Shown here in pieces: positions 14,271 through 27,455 of a stretch of DNA of 64,000 nt. Source of the DNA: Megaleporinus macrocephalus (taxonomy: Eukaryota; Chordata; Actinopteri; Characiformes; Anostomidae); contig CM038704.1 in the NCBI GenBank assembly GCA_021613375.1, forward strand, positions 7,570,091 to 7,634,090, given 5' to 3'. Both the position numbers and the translations under genes were made by a program. The notes under the pieces were generated by a model. The model was given only the letters and a program-made list of their open reading frames with translations. It searched no databases and was not told the DNA's origin. Positions within the stretch are counted from its first letter, which is position 1; each line of letters starts with the position of its first letter.

Positions 14271-14974
14271 ATTTGCATGCACGCAGCAGACCAAGCTCTT
14301 CACTAGACTTAGAAACTGGACCAAGACGAGATGCACAACGTGGCCAAAAGTGTGTGGACAGCCTTCCGAGTGAGTGAGTTCAGGCACCCGAAGCCGTGCA
14401 AACTCACACCGGCAGTCATACTGACGTCAGTGGCTTTAACCGTGGCACGGCCGTTGGATGGCGCCTTTGCTGCAAGGCAGTTTGGGAAACCGTGAATGCT
14501 GTTATTGCTAAATAGAAGCCTTAATGACAAACCAGCATTAGCTTCTATTATAGGTGAAGAATTTTACTTATATATGAGGCTGTACGTGACTGAATTCTGA
14601 ATTTCAGTCTTTGAAATATTTGAACTGCAAGAATTCAGGTTCACTTCTCCACAGCCCAATGCTGGGGGGTGTTATACCCTTATAGCCCATGCTTGGCGCT
14701 GTGTGCCTTTACTGTTGAATTTATGCAATGGTAATACAATAGTTCCATCCATCTATCCAATATCTTCCGATTTATCCTGCAAGGCAGAGTCATGGTGGGG
14801 CTGGAGCCAATCCCAGCGGCAACGGGCGAAGGCTTAGTACACCATGGACAGGTCACCAGTCCATCGCATGGCCAACACACTCTCGTCTGCAGGCAATTTA
14901 GAGTGAGTGATCAACCTAACATGCACGTCTTTGGACTGTGGGAGGAAACCGGAGTACCCGGAGGAAACCCATTA
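14271..14974 (+). repeat. Tandem duplication, unit 1 (0.7 kb)
   Basis: This unit is repeated head to tail at 14978-15694. Shared landmarks are CAGACCAAGCTCTTCACTAG (14287 and 14991), TTCCATCCATCTATCCAATA and the closing GGAGGAAACCGGAGTACC. Offsets of 704 to 721 bp show a few indels. The last 230 bp belong to a very widespread teleost repeat (ATCCTGCAAGG ... GGAGCCAATCCCAGC ... TTTGGACTGTGGGAGGAAAC) whose class I do not assign. The inner GTGGCCAAAAGTGTGTGGAC is a second known repeat motif. Confidence 0.85.
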
Positions 14975-14977
14975 ATT

Positions 14978-15694
14978 TGCATGCACACAGCAGACCAAGC
15001 TCTTCACTAGACTGAGAAACTGGACCAAGACGAGATTCACAATGTGGCCAAAAGTGTGTGGACAGCCCTCCCAGTGAGTGTGTTCAGGCTCCCACAGCCA
15101 TGCAATCTTCTCAGGCAAACACTCTCACGCCAGCAGTCTTACTGAGTTCAGTGGCTTTAACCGTGGCACGGCTGTTGGATGGCACCTTTGCTGCAAGGCA
15201 GTTTGGGAAACCGTAAATGCTGTTATTGCTAAATAGAAGCCTTAATGACAAACCAGCATTAGCTTCTATTATAGGTGAAGAATGTTACTTATATATGAGG
15301 CTGTATGTGACTGAATTCTGAATTTCAGTCTTTGAAATATTTGAACTGCAAGAATTCAGGTTCACTTCTCCACAGCCCAATGCTGGGGGGGGTTATACCC
15401 TTAAAGCCCATGCTTGGCGCTGTGTGCCTTTACTGTTGAACTTATGCAATGGTAATACAATAGTTCCATCCATCTATCCAATATCTTCCGCTTTATCCTG
15501 CAAGGTGGGATCATGGTGGGGCTAAAGACAATCCCAGCGGCATCGGGCAAAGGCGGGGTACACCATGGACAGGTCACCAGTCCATCGCATGGCCAACACA
15601 CTCTCGTCTGCAGGCAATTTAGGGTGAGTGATCAACCTAACATGCACGTCTTTGGACTGTGGGAGGAAACCGGAGTACCCGGAGGAAACCCATT
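14978..15694 (+). repeat. Tandem duplication, unit 2 (0.7 kb)
   Basis: This is the second copy of 14271-14974, with an insertion of about 17 bp near 15105 relative to unit 1. After 15694 it continues into more of the teleost repeat tail (to about 15770, GCTGTGAGGCGACAGTGCTG), which unit 1 lacks. Unit 1 is therefore cut at the duplication junction and unit 2 keeps the original right end. Confidence 0.85.
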
Positions 15695-15770
15695 CAAGCA
15701 ACGTGCAAACTCCATAGAGAACAGCCCGGACCGTCTTGCTGTGAGGCGACAGTGCTGACCACTAGACCAC

Positions 15771-16773
15771 CGATATAATAGCAATATTGAGATTATACCA
15801 GTTGTGTTAGTAAAGGGGGCCTAATAGTAGCCGAGGCCACTAATAAGAAATATACTTTTGGACCCAAAATAATAGACTTTACAGAAAGAGATGCTGAAAA
15901 CAACTGGACTGACCTTCGCACAGGATATTCATTCGGGACTAATGGAGAACTTACTGCTCTCTGAAACACAGACAGCAGAGCAGTTCCAGAGCCCTCTCCT
16001 GCTCGGGGTCGGGACGCCTCTCTGAACTCCTCCGTTAGCACAATTGCTCTACCGCCCTTCAGTTTTTAAAAGTAATCCGGCAAGCGGAAAAAGGGAACAC
16101 GCTAAGAAATCTGTGGACGCCGCCTCGGAAAATGTTCCGCAGAGACGCAGAGGAAAAGTCGAGGAGAGAAGAAAAGAGAGTTTTTGGCATTTCTCAGAGT
16201 CTCCACACGTCTGCGAGAAAGGCCAACTGATGTAACGTTCAGAGAATGCAGGTCGTGTTGCTGACTTTAAGCCAGAGCGCCTCCGCTATCTGCCGCGGCC
16301 TTACTTTTACAACTCCTCCTTTGTGCTTCTCTGGCTCGAGCTGTTATTGCGGCGTGGCGAGAGAGTGTTATGCATTTGAATAGCTCTACATAAACACGGT
16401 TCCATGTAGCTCAGTGATAGCGTGTAATACGCTGAAAGGAACCTTCACAGGCTTTGTTCTGTTTTGTGCCTTGGTTGGCAAACCGGCTCGTGTTGCTGCT
16501 TGGATGCATTCAAAGCTCGACTTTTGCTGAAGGGGTGACGCCATCCCCTTGTATCCTGCCCCTCTTCCACCCAAAAAAAAGACAAAAACATCCTCTTTGG
16601 AAAACAGCCACCAAAAAAGACCTTGAAATGTCCAAAGAAAGATTATTCTATCAGGACTGCCGATTTGTGATACAGGTATTTAAAGCCAAGCGAGCTCTAC
16701 CACTGCTTAGAAGGTCAGAAGCTTAAATATTAGATTAACTACCAGCATAAGAAGGCAACCATTTACACTATGA
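15771..16773. other. Non-repetitive intronic stretch
   Basis: No gene was recognised. 15790-16340 has balanced composition with several CpGs and may contain conserved non-coding sequence. The short open frames here have no recognisable domain. Confidence 0.35.
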
Positions 16774-19700
16774 TATACACTAAACCCTAACCCCTACATT
16801 AACACTAAACCCTAACCCCTACATTAACACTAAACCCTAACCCCTACATTAACACTAAACCCTAACCCCTACATTAACACTAAACCCTAACCCCTACATT
16901 AACACTAAACCCTAACCCCTACATTAACACTAAACCCTAACTCCTACATTTACACTAACCCCTACATTAACACTAAACCCTAACACCTACATTTACACTA
17001 AACCCTAACCCCTACATTTACACTAAACACTAACCCCTACATTAACACTAAACCCTAACCCCTACATTAACACTAAACCCTAACTCCTACATTTACACTA
17101 ACCCCTACATTAACACTAAACCCTAACACCTACATTTACACTAAACCCTAACCCCTACATTTACACTAAACACTAACCCCTACATTAACACTAAACCCTA
17201 ACCCCTACATTAACACTAAACCCTAACTCCTACATTTACACTAACCCCTACATTAACACTAAACCCTAACACCTACATTTACACTAAACCCTAACCCCTA
17301 CATTTACACTAAACCCTAACTCCTACATTTACACTAAACCCTAACCCCTACATTTACACTAAACACTAACCCCTACATTAACACTAAACCCTAACCCCTA
17401 CATTAACACTAAACCCTAACTCCTACATTTACACTAAACCCTAACCCCTACATTTACACTAAACACTAACCTCTACATTAACACTAAACCCTAACCCCTA
17501 CATTAACACTAAACCCTAACCCCTACATTAACACTAAACCCTAACCCCTACATTAACACTAAACCCTAACTCCTACATTTACACTAAACCCTAACCCCTA
17601 CATTAACACTAAACCCTAACCCCTACATTAACACTAAACCCTAACCCCTACATTAACACTAAACCCTAACTCCTACATTTACACTAAACCCTAACCCCTA
17701 CATTTACACTAAACACTAACCTCTACATTAACACTAAACCCTAACCCCTACATTAACACTAAACCCTAACCCCTACATTAACACTAAACCCTAACCCCTA
17801 CATTAACACTAAACCCTAACTCCTACATTTACACTAAACCCTAACCCCTACATTTACACTAAACACTAACCTCTACATTAACACTAAACCCTAACCCCTA
17901 CATTAACACTAAACCCTAACCCCTACATTAACACTAAACCCTAACCCCTACATTAACACTAAACCCTAACCCCTACATTAACACTAAACCCTAACCCCTA
18001 CATTAACACTAAACCCTAACCCCTACATTAACACTAAACACTAACTCCTACATTTACACTAAACACTAACCCCTACATTAACACTAAACCCTAACCCCTA
18101 CATTTACACTAAACCCTAACTCCTACATTTACACTAAACACTAACCCCTACATTAACACTAAACCCTAACCTCTACATTTACACTAAACCCTAACTCCTA
18201 CATTTACACTAAACACTAACCTCTACATTAACACTAAACCCTAACCCCTACATTTACACTAAACCCTAACTCCTACATTTACACTAAACCCTAACCCCTA
18301 CATTAACACTAAACCCTAACACCTACATTTACAATAAACCCTAACCTCTACATTAACACTAAACCCTAACCTCTACATTTACACTAAACCCTAACCTCTA
18401 CATTAACACTAAACCCTAACCTCTAAATTTACACTAAACACTAACCCCTACATTTACACTAAACCCTAACCTCTACATTAACACTAAACCCTAACCTCTA
18501 CATTAACACTAAACCCTAACCCCTACATTTACACTAAACCCTAACCCCTACATTTACACTAAACCCTAACCCCTACATTAACACTAAACCCTAACACCTA
18601 CATTTACATTAAACACTAACCTCTACATTTACACTAAACACTAACCCCTACATTTACACTAAACACTAACCTCTACATTTACACTAAACACTAACTCCTA
18701 CATTTACACTGAACACTAACCCCTACATTTACACTAAACTCTAACTCCTACATTTACACTAAACCCTAACCTCTACATTAACACTAAACACTAACCTCTA
18801 CATTTACACTAAACACTAACCCCTACATTTACACTAAACACTAACCTCTACATTTACACTAAACTCTAACTCCTACATTTACACTGAACACCAACCCCTA
18901 CATTTACACTAAACCCTAACCTCTACATTAACACTAAACCCTAACTCCTACAATTACATTAAACACTAACCTCTACATTTACACTAAACCCTAACCCCTA
19001 CATTAACACTAAACCCTAACCCCTACATTAACACTAAACCCTAACTCCTACATTTACACTAAACACTAACCTCTACATTAACACTAAACCCTAACCCCTA
19101 CATTTACACTAAACCCTAACTCCTACATTTACACTAAACACTAACCTCTACATTTACACTAAACCCTAACCTCTACATTTACACTAAACACTAACCTCTA
19201 CATTTACACTAAACCCTAACCTCTACATTTACACTAAACCCTAACCTCTACATTTACACTAAACCCTAACTCCTACATTAACACTAAACCCTAACCTCTA
19301 CATTAACACTAAACCCTAACCTCTACATTTACACTAAACACTAACTCCTACATTTACACTGAACACTAACCCCTACATTTACACTAAACTCTAACTCCTA
19401 CATTTACACTAAACACTAACCTCTACATTAACACTAAACCCTAACCCCTACATTTACACTAAACCCTAACTCCTACATTTACACTAAACACTAACCTCTA
19501 CATTTACACTAAACACTAACCCCTACATTTACACTAAACCCTAACTCCTACATTTACACTAAACCCTAACCTCTACATTAACACTAAACCCTAACCCCTA
19601 CATTTACACTAAACCCAAACCTCTACATTAACACTAAACCCTAACCCCTACATTTACACTAAACCCTAACTCCTACATTTACACTAAACACTAACCCCTA

Positions 19701-20008
19701 CATTTACACTAAACACTAACCCCTACATTTACACTAAACACTAACCTCTACATTTACACTAAACCCTAACTCCTACATTTACACTAAAACATAACTCCTA
19801 CATTTACACTAAACCCTAACTCCTACATTTACACTAAACCCTAACCTCTACATTTACACTAAACACTAACTCCTACATTTACACTAAAACATAACTCCTA
19901 CATTTACACTAAACCCTAACCCCTACATTTACACTAAACCCTAACCTCTACATTTACACTAAACACTAACTCCTACATTTACACTAAAACATAACTCCTA
20001 CATTTACC
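16774..20008. repeat. Satellite array, 25-bp telomere-like unit, about 129 copies
   Basis: The unit consists of CACTAAACCCTAACCCCTA followed by CATTAA or CATTTA. The 25-bp spacing holds over 3.2 kb. Each unit contains CCCTAACCCC, a slightly imperfect double copy of the vertebrate telomere C-strand hexamer CCCTAA. Variants (CTCCTAC, CCTCTAC, AAACACTAAC) rise towards the right end. The left part (16774-17000) is nearly uniform, so it appears younger. Some 19-bp short units (CATTTACACTAACCCCTA type) occur near 16945-17255. Confidence 0.97.
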
Positions 20009-21479
20009 CCCAGTCTTTCACATTACAGGCCTGGACTGCTGGTCTAGTTCTAATAGCCACAATATATGAATATACTTTTGTATTATTATTCAATGAAAGC
20101 TAACTAACAGCTCTGATGTACAAAAGAGCCTCTGTCCCATTTCACACAGTGTAGTTGAACGAATAGCCCTGATAAAGACAGTAATGCCATTGTTTGTGTG
20201 TGTACATGTTGTAATCCATCCTAACAGCTGCTTATCAGCAGGCAGAATGCAGCACAATCACCTTAAAGCTCATTGTTGTCTGTTTCTAAAGTGGAACCTG
20301 CAGTGGCCTTTGTTGCCTATGCAGGCCTTAAGGGGACAATGAGCTTGATTTAAGAGCGGCCCTCCATAGACGCTGCACTTCTAAGCAGCAGACGTGAACG
20401 TGGACACGTGTGGGCGGGCACCCGGGTGAATAAACCCTCTGAAACGTCCTGACCTTTCTCTTACCAAACCCATGACAGATTTCACTTCTCAGCTACCTCG
20501 GGGACAATTATGCATCCTTCTCTCTCTCTGCCCGGCTTCTCTTCTCTCTGTCCGTGCCTCTCGACGCTTGCTCCTCCGTCTTTCAGGTCTGCTGTATTGT
20601 ATTCGCAGAAGGTCAACTGCCTTGCCGCGTATTGAATCTCCCTCATTATGAATGAATGCCCTCGTGCGAAGAGAGACGCGGCGTTTGAAGAATGGCAGAA
20701 AATCGACGGTGACCCGCGTCATATGTTTCAATTAGGAGTCCCTCTTTGACCTTAAAGCAGCACTTCTGCACCATTTGTCGCGTCCCACGTACACTTTTCT
20801 GGCTCGTGGTACCAAACAGATTCTCATCAACGAAGATATTAACGTGAATGACAGACAAAGATTTGGACTGTTATATATTTGAGAGATTCAAATGCCTAAA
20901 TTATTCCAAAACACTGTGCATCTGTATTCACCCTCTGACTGTAACCATCCATTAGAGCTCCTGTGCCTTTAAGCCCCGCCTCCCCATAGGCCTAGCATGC
21001 TCTGATTGGCCAGCTTGCTCGCTCTGTTCTGACTGGTCAAGCGCCAGAGTGATTGAAAGCAGTAGTGCATATTGCTATAAGTTCTGACACTACAGGCAGC
21101 CTATAAGGATTGTATTACGAGATGACATCACTGTGTAACTGAACTATATAGTTAATAGTTTAATGTAAAGATTAGTGGTAGACAGTGGTTTACTTCATGT
21201 CGTGTTAAGACCTTGACCACTAGATAGCAGTGTTGTCAGCAATTAGACTCAAACCTGAACAAGTAGTGTTGGGATGCACTGCTAATGTTAATAATTTTAT
21301 ATAATATTTTAATTCTAATTCTAAAAAGAATAAAAAAACACAATATACTGTCTTATATAATATATTATGACACATATCGAATCGCATGTTCTTGCCAAGA
21401 CACATCCTTATACATCCCAAGCTATAATAAAAATAAACATAATAATTAATACAAGAATATCAATAATAATAATAATAAT

Positions 21480-21560
<81 letters not shown>

Positions 21561-22464
21561 TACATCACATAACACCTCATAAATTAGTTATAACACATAA
21601 ATAACAAGGACAGTAACAGTGGCCTACCACTCACCAAATAGTGACCCACCGATATTCATACTGATGACATATCACAGTCTCCATTGTTCATCTGTTAGAA
21701 CAGCTTTTTAAAAAGTTTAGGACCTGATTAAGCATTAATAAACTCTTTTATAACTATTTATAAACTCAATATAAAGGTCATCTTATTGCCAAGAGGAATC
21801 TGGGCCATCAGTGGAGGTTGTAGTCCTTAAGTTATCATGACTGATATCATTGGTCCGAATTAATACAGCATAAAGAAAAAAGTTAATTTTTTTATTATCA
21901 GGTTTTTATTAGCAGCTTCACCTGGGCTAGTTAATAATAGGCCATGTTCTAAAAGGATGAGGTCCAGAGCTGAGACAAAGATTTAACCTTTATTTGATTC
22001 ATATCGCAATTATAGACAGCTGCGACGCTACTGTTGTTTAACAACGGAGACATATAGACTGAAAGAAGTTCTCAGTGTTAACCCCCATCATAGTTAAAAT
22101 AGACACGATATATCAGATCTGTTATTTACTAATAACTGGACAAATAATGGTCCTATATTGAAATATGGCTGATAATTACAAACAAGTCATTTCCATCAGC
22201 TTTTTAGCTGTGGCTTCATTTCCATTTTGCATTGCAGTTAATGGTATTTTATGACTGATGCTCCAAAAAGGCTGAGACCTTTCAACAAGTTTGGTCAGAA
22301 ATAATTATTAAGAATTTTTGAGAATATAAATCAACCGCGAAGCAATGTATGCACATATACCATAAAACCCTTAAATCTACATTCACCGTGGTGGTAAATG
22401 AAACCACACATCCACCTCTATAAGTTTTAAGCAACTTTTGGCTTCACAGTCGATTCATGGTGGA
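20009..22464. other. Intronic stretch between arrays
   Basis: No gene was recognised. 20940-21060 resembles a dispersed teleost repeat (GCCTTTAAGCCCCGCCTCC, then two CCAAT-like GATTGGCC/GACTGGTC motifs). 20480-20740 is unique and CpG-containing. 21220-21250 (CCACTAGATAGCAGTGTTG) is a scrap of a transposon motif also seen near 52780. An AAT/ATT palindrome is listed separately. Confidence 0.4.
21462..21559. repeat. (AAT)n-(ATT)n palindromic microsatellite
   Basis: About 17 AAT units are followed directly by about 16 ATT units, forming a near-perfect inverted repeat of about 48 bp per arm with no spacer. Such a sequence can extrude as a cruciform. Confidence 0.95.
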
Positions 22465-22690
22465 GAGATACTGTAAGGGTTTTGTCTTGTTTTGCTGGCC
22501 GTCTACCTGTTTGTCTGTGTTATATACGTCCCCCTGTCAGTGGTTGTGTTTATGTTGTCTTGTGCTCCTTGTCTCCGCCCTCCTATCTTTGCCCTTCACC
22601 TGTTTCACGTTTGTGTTCCCTCTCGTTTACCAGGTGTTCCTCTCCCTTTATATGCCCCTCACACCCACTCACTAGCTAACTAACTCTGCC
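22465..22690 (+). mobile_element. LTR-like fragment preceding the 61-bp array
   Basis: TGTAAGGGTTTTGTCTTG starts a C/T-rich segment with CTTTATATGCCCC near its end. Layout and composition match the LTR-type sequences at 11180 and 52342 (minus strand). The right terminus is lost in the start of the minisatellite. The three overlapping open frames across it only reflect a stop-poor pyrimidine-rich strand. Confidence 0.45.
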
Positions 22691-22705
22691 CATTCATTAG
22701 GGTTT

Positions 22706-25700
22706 GTGCTCTATCCCTGCTCTTACAGGAAGTTATCTCCTGGAACTTAGCTCTACATGGGGAGCTGCTCTAACCACTGCTCTTACAGGACATGAGCTCC
22801 TAGAACCAAACTCCACTAAGCGGGCCTGCTCTAACAGGACATGAGCTCCTAGAACCAAACTCCACTTAGCAGGCCTGCTCTAACCACTGCTCTTACAGGA
22901 CATTAGCTCCGAGAACCAAACTCCTCTAAGCGGGCCTGCTCTAACCATTGTTCTTACAGGACATTAGCTCCGAGAACCAAACTCCTCAAAGGGGGCCTGC
23001 TCTAGCCATTGCTCTTGCAGGACATTAGCTCTTGGAACCAAACTCCTCTAAGCGGGCCTGCTCTAACCACTGCTCTTACAGGACATGAGCTCCGAGAACC
23101 AAACTCCTCTAAGGGGGCCCGCTCTAACCACTGCTCTTACAGGACATGAGCTCCGAGAACCAAACTCCACTAAAGGGGGCCTGCTCTAACCACTGCTCTT
23201 ACAGGACATGAGCTCCTAGAACCAAACTCCTCTAAGCGGGCCTGCTCTAGCCACTGCTCTTACAGGACATGAGCTCCTAGAAACAAACTCCTCTAAGGGG
23301 GCCTGCTCTAACCACTGCTCTTACAGGACATGAGCTCCTAGAAACAAACTCCTCTAAGGGGGCCTGCTCTAACCACTGCTCTTACAGGACATTAGCTCCG
23401 AGAACCAAACTCCACTAAAGGGGACCTGCTCTAACCACTGCTCTTACAGGACATGAGCTCCTAGAACCAAACTCCTCTAAGGGGGCCTGCTCTAACCACT
23501 GCTCTTACAGGACATTAGCTCCGAGAACCAAACTCCACTAAGGGGGCCTGCTCTAACCATTGTTCTTACAGGACATTAGCTTCGAGAACCAAACTCCTCT
23601 AAAGGGGGCCTGCTCTAACCATTGCTCTTACAGGACATTAGCTCCGAGAACTAATCTCCACTAAGGGGGCCTGCTCTAACCACAGCTCTTACAGGACATT
23701 AGCTCCGAGAACCAAACTCCACTAAAGGGGGCCTGCTCTAACCACTGCTCTTACAGGACATGAGCTCCGAGAACCAAACTCCTCTAAGGGGGCCTGCTCT
23801 AACCACTGCTCTTACAGGACATGAGCTCCTAGAACCAAACTCCTCTAAGGGGGCCTGCTCTAACCACTGCTCTTACAGGACATGAGCTCCTAGAAACAAA
23901 CTCCTCTAAGGGGGCCTGCTCTAGCCACTGCTCTTACAGGACATTAGCTCCGAGAACCAAACTCCACTAAAGGGGGCATGCTCTAACCACTGCTCTTACA
24001 GGCCATGAGCTCCTAGAACCAATCTCCACTAAGGGGGCCCGCTCTAACCACTGCTCTTACAGGCCATGAGCTCCTAGAACCAATCTCCACTAAGGGGGCC
24101 TGCTCTAACCATTGTTCTTACAGGACATTAGCTTCGAGAACCAAACTCCTCTAAAGGGGGCCTGCTCTAACCATTGTTCTTACAGGACATTAGCTCCGAG
24201 AACTAATCTCCACTAAGGGGGCCTGCTCTAACCACTGCTCTTACAGGACATGAGCTCCGAGAACCAAACTCCTCCAAGGGGGCCTGCTCTAACCACTGCT
24301 ATTACAGGACATTAGCTCCGAGAACCAAACTCCACTAAAGGGGGCCTGCTCTAACCACTGCTCTTACAGGACATGAGCTCCTAGAACCAATCTCCACTAA
24401 GGGGGCCTGCTCTAACCACTGCTCTTACAGGCCATGAGCTCCTAGAACCAATCTCCACTAAAGGGGGCCTGCTCTAACCATTGTTCTTACAGGACATTAG
24501 CTTCGAGAACCAAACTCCTCTAAAGGGGGCCTGCTCTAACCACAGCTCTTACAGGACATTAGCTCCGAGAACCAAACTCCACTAAAGGGGGCCTGCTCTA
24601 ACCACTGCTCTTACAGGACATGAGCTCCGAGAACCAAACTCCTCTAAGGGGGCCTGCTCTAACCACTGCTCTTACAGGACATGAGCTCCGAGAACCAAAC
24701 TCCACTAAGGGGGCATGCTCTAACCACTGCTCTTACAGGACATGAGCTCCGAGAACCAAACTCCACTAAGGGGGCATGCTCTAACCACTGCTCTTACAGG
24801 ACATGAGCTCCGAGAACCAAACTCCACTAAAGGGGGCCTGCTCTAACCACTGCTCTTACAGGACATGAGCTCCTAGAACCAAACTCCTCTAAGGGGGCCT
24901 GCTCTAGCCACTGCTCTTACAGGACATTAGCTCCTAGAACCAAACTCCTCTAAGGGGGCCTGCTCTAGCCACTGCTCTTACAGGACATTAGCTCCTAGAA
25001 CCAAACTCCTCTAAGGGGGCCTGCTCTAGCCACTGCTCTTACAGGACATTAGCTCCTAGAACCAAACTCCTCTAAGGGGGCCTGCTCTAACCACTGCTCT
25101 TACAGGACATGAGCTCCTAGAACCAAACTCCACTAAGGGGGCCTGCTCTAACCACTGCTCTTACAGGACATGAGCTCCTAGAACCAAACTCCACTAAGGG
25201 GGCCCGCTCTAACCACTGCTCTTACAGGACATGAGCTCCTAGAACCAAACTCCACTAAGGGGGCCCGCTCTAACCACTGCTCTTACAGGACATGAGCTCC
25301 TAGAACCAAACTCCACTAAGGGGGCCCGCTCTAACCACTGCTCTTACAGGACATGAGCTCCTAGAACCAAACTCCACTAAGGGGGCCTGCTCTAACCACT
25401 GCTCTTACAGGACATTAGCTCCGAGAACCAAACTCCTCCAAGGGGGCCTGCTCTACCCACAGCTCTTACAGGACATGAGCTCCTAGAACCAAACTCCTCT
25501 AAGGGGGCCTGCTCTAACCACTGCTCTTACAGGACATTAGCTCCGAGAACCAAACTCCACTAAGGGGGCCTGCTCTAGCCACTGCTCTTACAGGACATTA
25601 GCTCCGAGAACCAAACTCCACTAAGGGGGCCTGCTCTAGCCACTGCTCTTACAGGACATTAGCTCCGAGAACCAAACTCCACTAAGGGGGCCTGCTCTAG

Positions 25701-25959
25701 CCACTGCTCTTACAGGACATTAGCTCCGAGAACCAAACTCCACTAAGGGGGCCTGCTCTAGCCACTGCTATTACAGGACATTAGCTCCGAGAACCAAACT
25801 CCTCTAAGGGGGCCTGCTCTAACCACTGCTCTTACAGGACATTAGCTCCGAGAACCAAACTCCACTAAGGGGGCCTGCTCTAACCACTGCTCTTACAGGA
25901 CATTAGCTCCGAGAACCAAACTCCACTAAGGGGGCCTGCTCTAACTGTTGTTTTTACAG
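22706..25959 (+). repeat. 61-bp minisatellite, about 53 units
   Basis: Each unit contains CTGCTCTAACCACTGCTCTT, then ACAGGACATGAGCTCC, GAGAACCAAACTCC and a G-run (AAGGGGGC). Period is 61 bp, or 62 where the G-run is preceded by AAA. Variable sites (ATG/ATT before AGCTC, TAG/GAG, CACT/CTCT) form shared blocks, for example four identical units near 24900-25080 and five near 25540-25760, so units have been homogenised locally. On the plus strand CTCTAAC plus a C/T tract plus ACAG|G matches a branch point and 3' splice site. Confidence 0.97.
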
Positions 25960-25994
25960 GGAACCAACACCTGGAATCTCCAGCCTGAGCTCAG
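25960..25994 (+). other. Micro-exon-like segment after the last repeat unit
   Basis: The final unit ends CTCTAACTGTTGTTTTTACAG, a better branch point and pyrimidine tract than in the array. The next 35 bases are open in one frame and are closed by CTCAG|GTAAAC, a good donor. It has the anatomy of an exon on the strand opposite ptprt. No protein match is recognised, and chance or a remnant of the parent transcription unit is possible. Confidence 0.35.
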
Positions 25995-27447
25995 GTAAAC
26001 ATCCATCTCTGATCGTCTTCTACTCTGGTCAGCCTGCCTGCCTGGATATCTCCCCTAGGAGATCTCCTCTGGTTTCCTGGCTACCGTCCCTCCATGCTGC
26101 CCAGTGCTCATAGCATTGTTCTCAGCAAACAGCCTGTTCATGGATCTTACCTTTGATTTTTCAATCACTACAGATACATGCAGGACGTTGTTGAAACAAC
26201 TTATTATTTCAGATTTATCATTTCTTACATCTACTTATAAACAGACACGTGTAGGTTCACTGGTGGTTTAGACAGTACATAAAAAGACTATACACATGTC
26301 GTATACATGCCGTCCTCAGGTTCCATTTACTTCCATCTCATACCAAACCCTCTGAATGACTTTTGAAATGTTGAATCCTCCTTTACAACCAGCAGCGCAG
26401 CCCAGAAAGAGAAGCCTGGTGAACCTAGAATTGGGTTACTGTCGCAGAATTCAAGTTTCCGCGATAGGGCTCTCATGATTGATCCGTGCGGCTCCGCTAC
26501 AGGCTGACCTGAGTGCAGTTCCGTCGCTGTAATTAATTTGAGCTGCAAAGTGGCCCGCTGATCGCTCCGAGCCTGACTGTCTGTTCTCCAATCTGTGGAG
26601 AGTGATAGCATATTCTCTCTCTCTCTCTCTCTCTCTCGCTCTCTCTCTCTCTCATCATTAAAAATGCCTCACAGTGCCTCATATGTCTTCCTGCATTTAT
26701 TAAACCATCACTAAATTAATTTAGCCCCGCTTCACTGCAAGTCCAGTCGAATGTTTCCGGTCAGATTATCGCTGCTCAAAATATTTCAGAAGAGAAAAGG
26801 CGGCTGCAAATAGAATTTCGTGGTGCGCCGGCCGGCATTTGATCTTTTCAATGAATCGTTTTTTTTAAGAGAGAGAGAGAGAGACGGCTAATGTTAGCAG
26901 AATTTGTTTATTTGTTTAAGGTAATCTGGCGCGATGTGAAGGCCAGTGACTCACAGAAGGCTCAGTGTAATAAAGGCAGACAGACAGAGAGACGGGAGAA
27001 GTATTTCAAATCAAGGCAAAACTCCTTCAAGGAGAATTCCACCCACTTTTTTTTAAAATTCTACATATTTCTGAGATACAAACAGAGTGATTTAGAGTTG
27101 TTTGCTGTGAAATGGTTGGGGTGCTCTTTACAGTCGTGGTGATGGGAACGGGGTATCTCCATGTCTACAACACAGATGTAGTCATTTATTAACCATCAAA
27201 GTGTTCATATAAAAAGCTGATGATGGTAAAATAGTGGAAAACGTGAAAAAACTACATTTTTGGCCCCTGTATGTACCCCTCATTGGAATTCAGACCCAAA
27301 CTATAATAATGTCTCAGTCATTAAGCATCATATTCATAACTATTTCATGTAATAACTTTTTAGAGTAATAGCTTTTAGTGATGGACCTCTGGTTCCATTC
27401 ACCACCACTGTGAACAGTTCTAAGTTTGTCTAGAACAGAGCATTTCA
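25995..27447. other. Non-repetitive intronic stretch
   Basis: No gene was recognised. TC tract at 26612-26653 and GA tract at 26869-26884. 26330-26900 has balanced composition and may include conserved non-coding sequence. The 94-codon minus-strand frame at 26327-26611 has no recognisable domain. Confidence 0.35.
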
Positions 27448-27455
27448 CACCAAAC

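Noticed and set aside
26327..26611. 94-codon minus-strand frame
   Set aside because: No recognisable domain and no splice context for ptprt or another gene.
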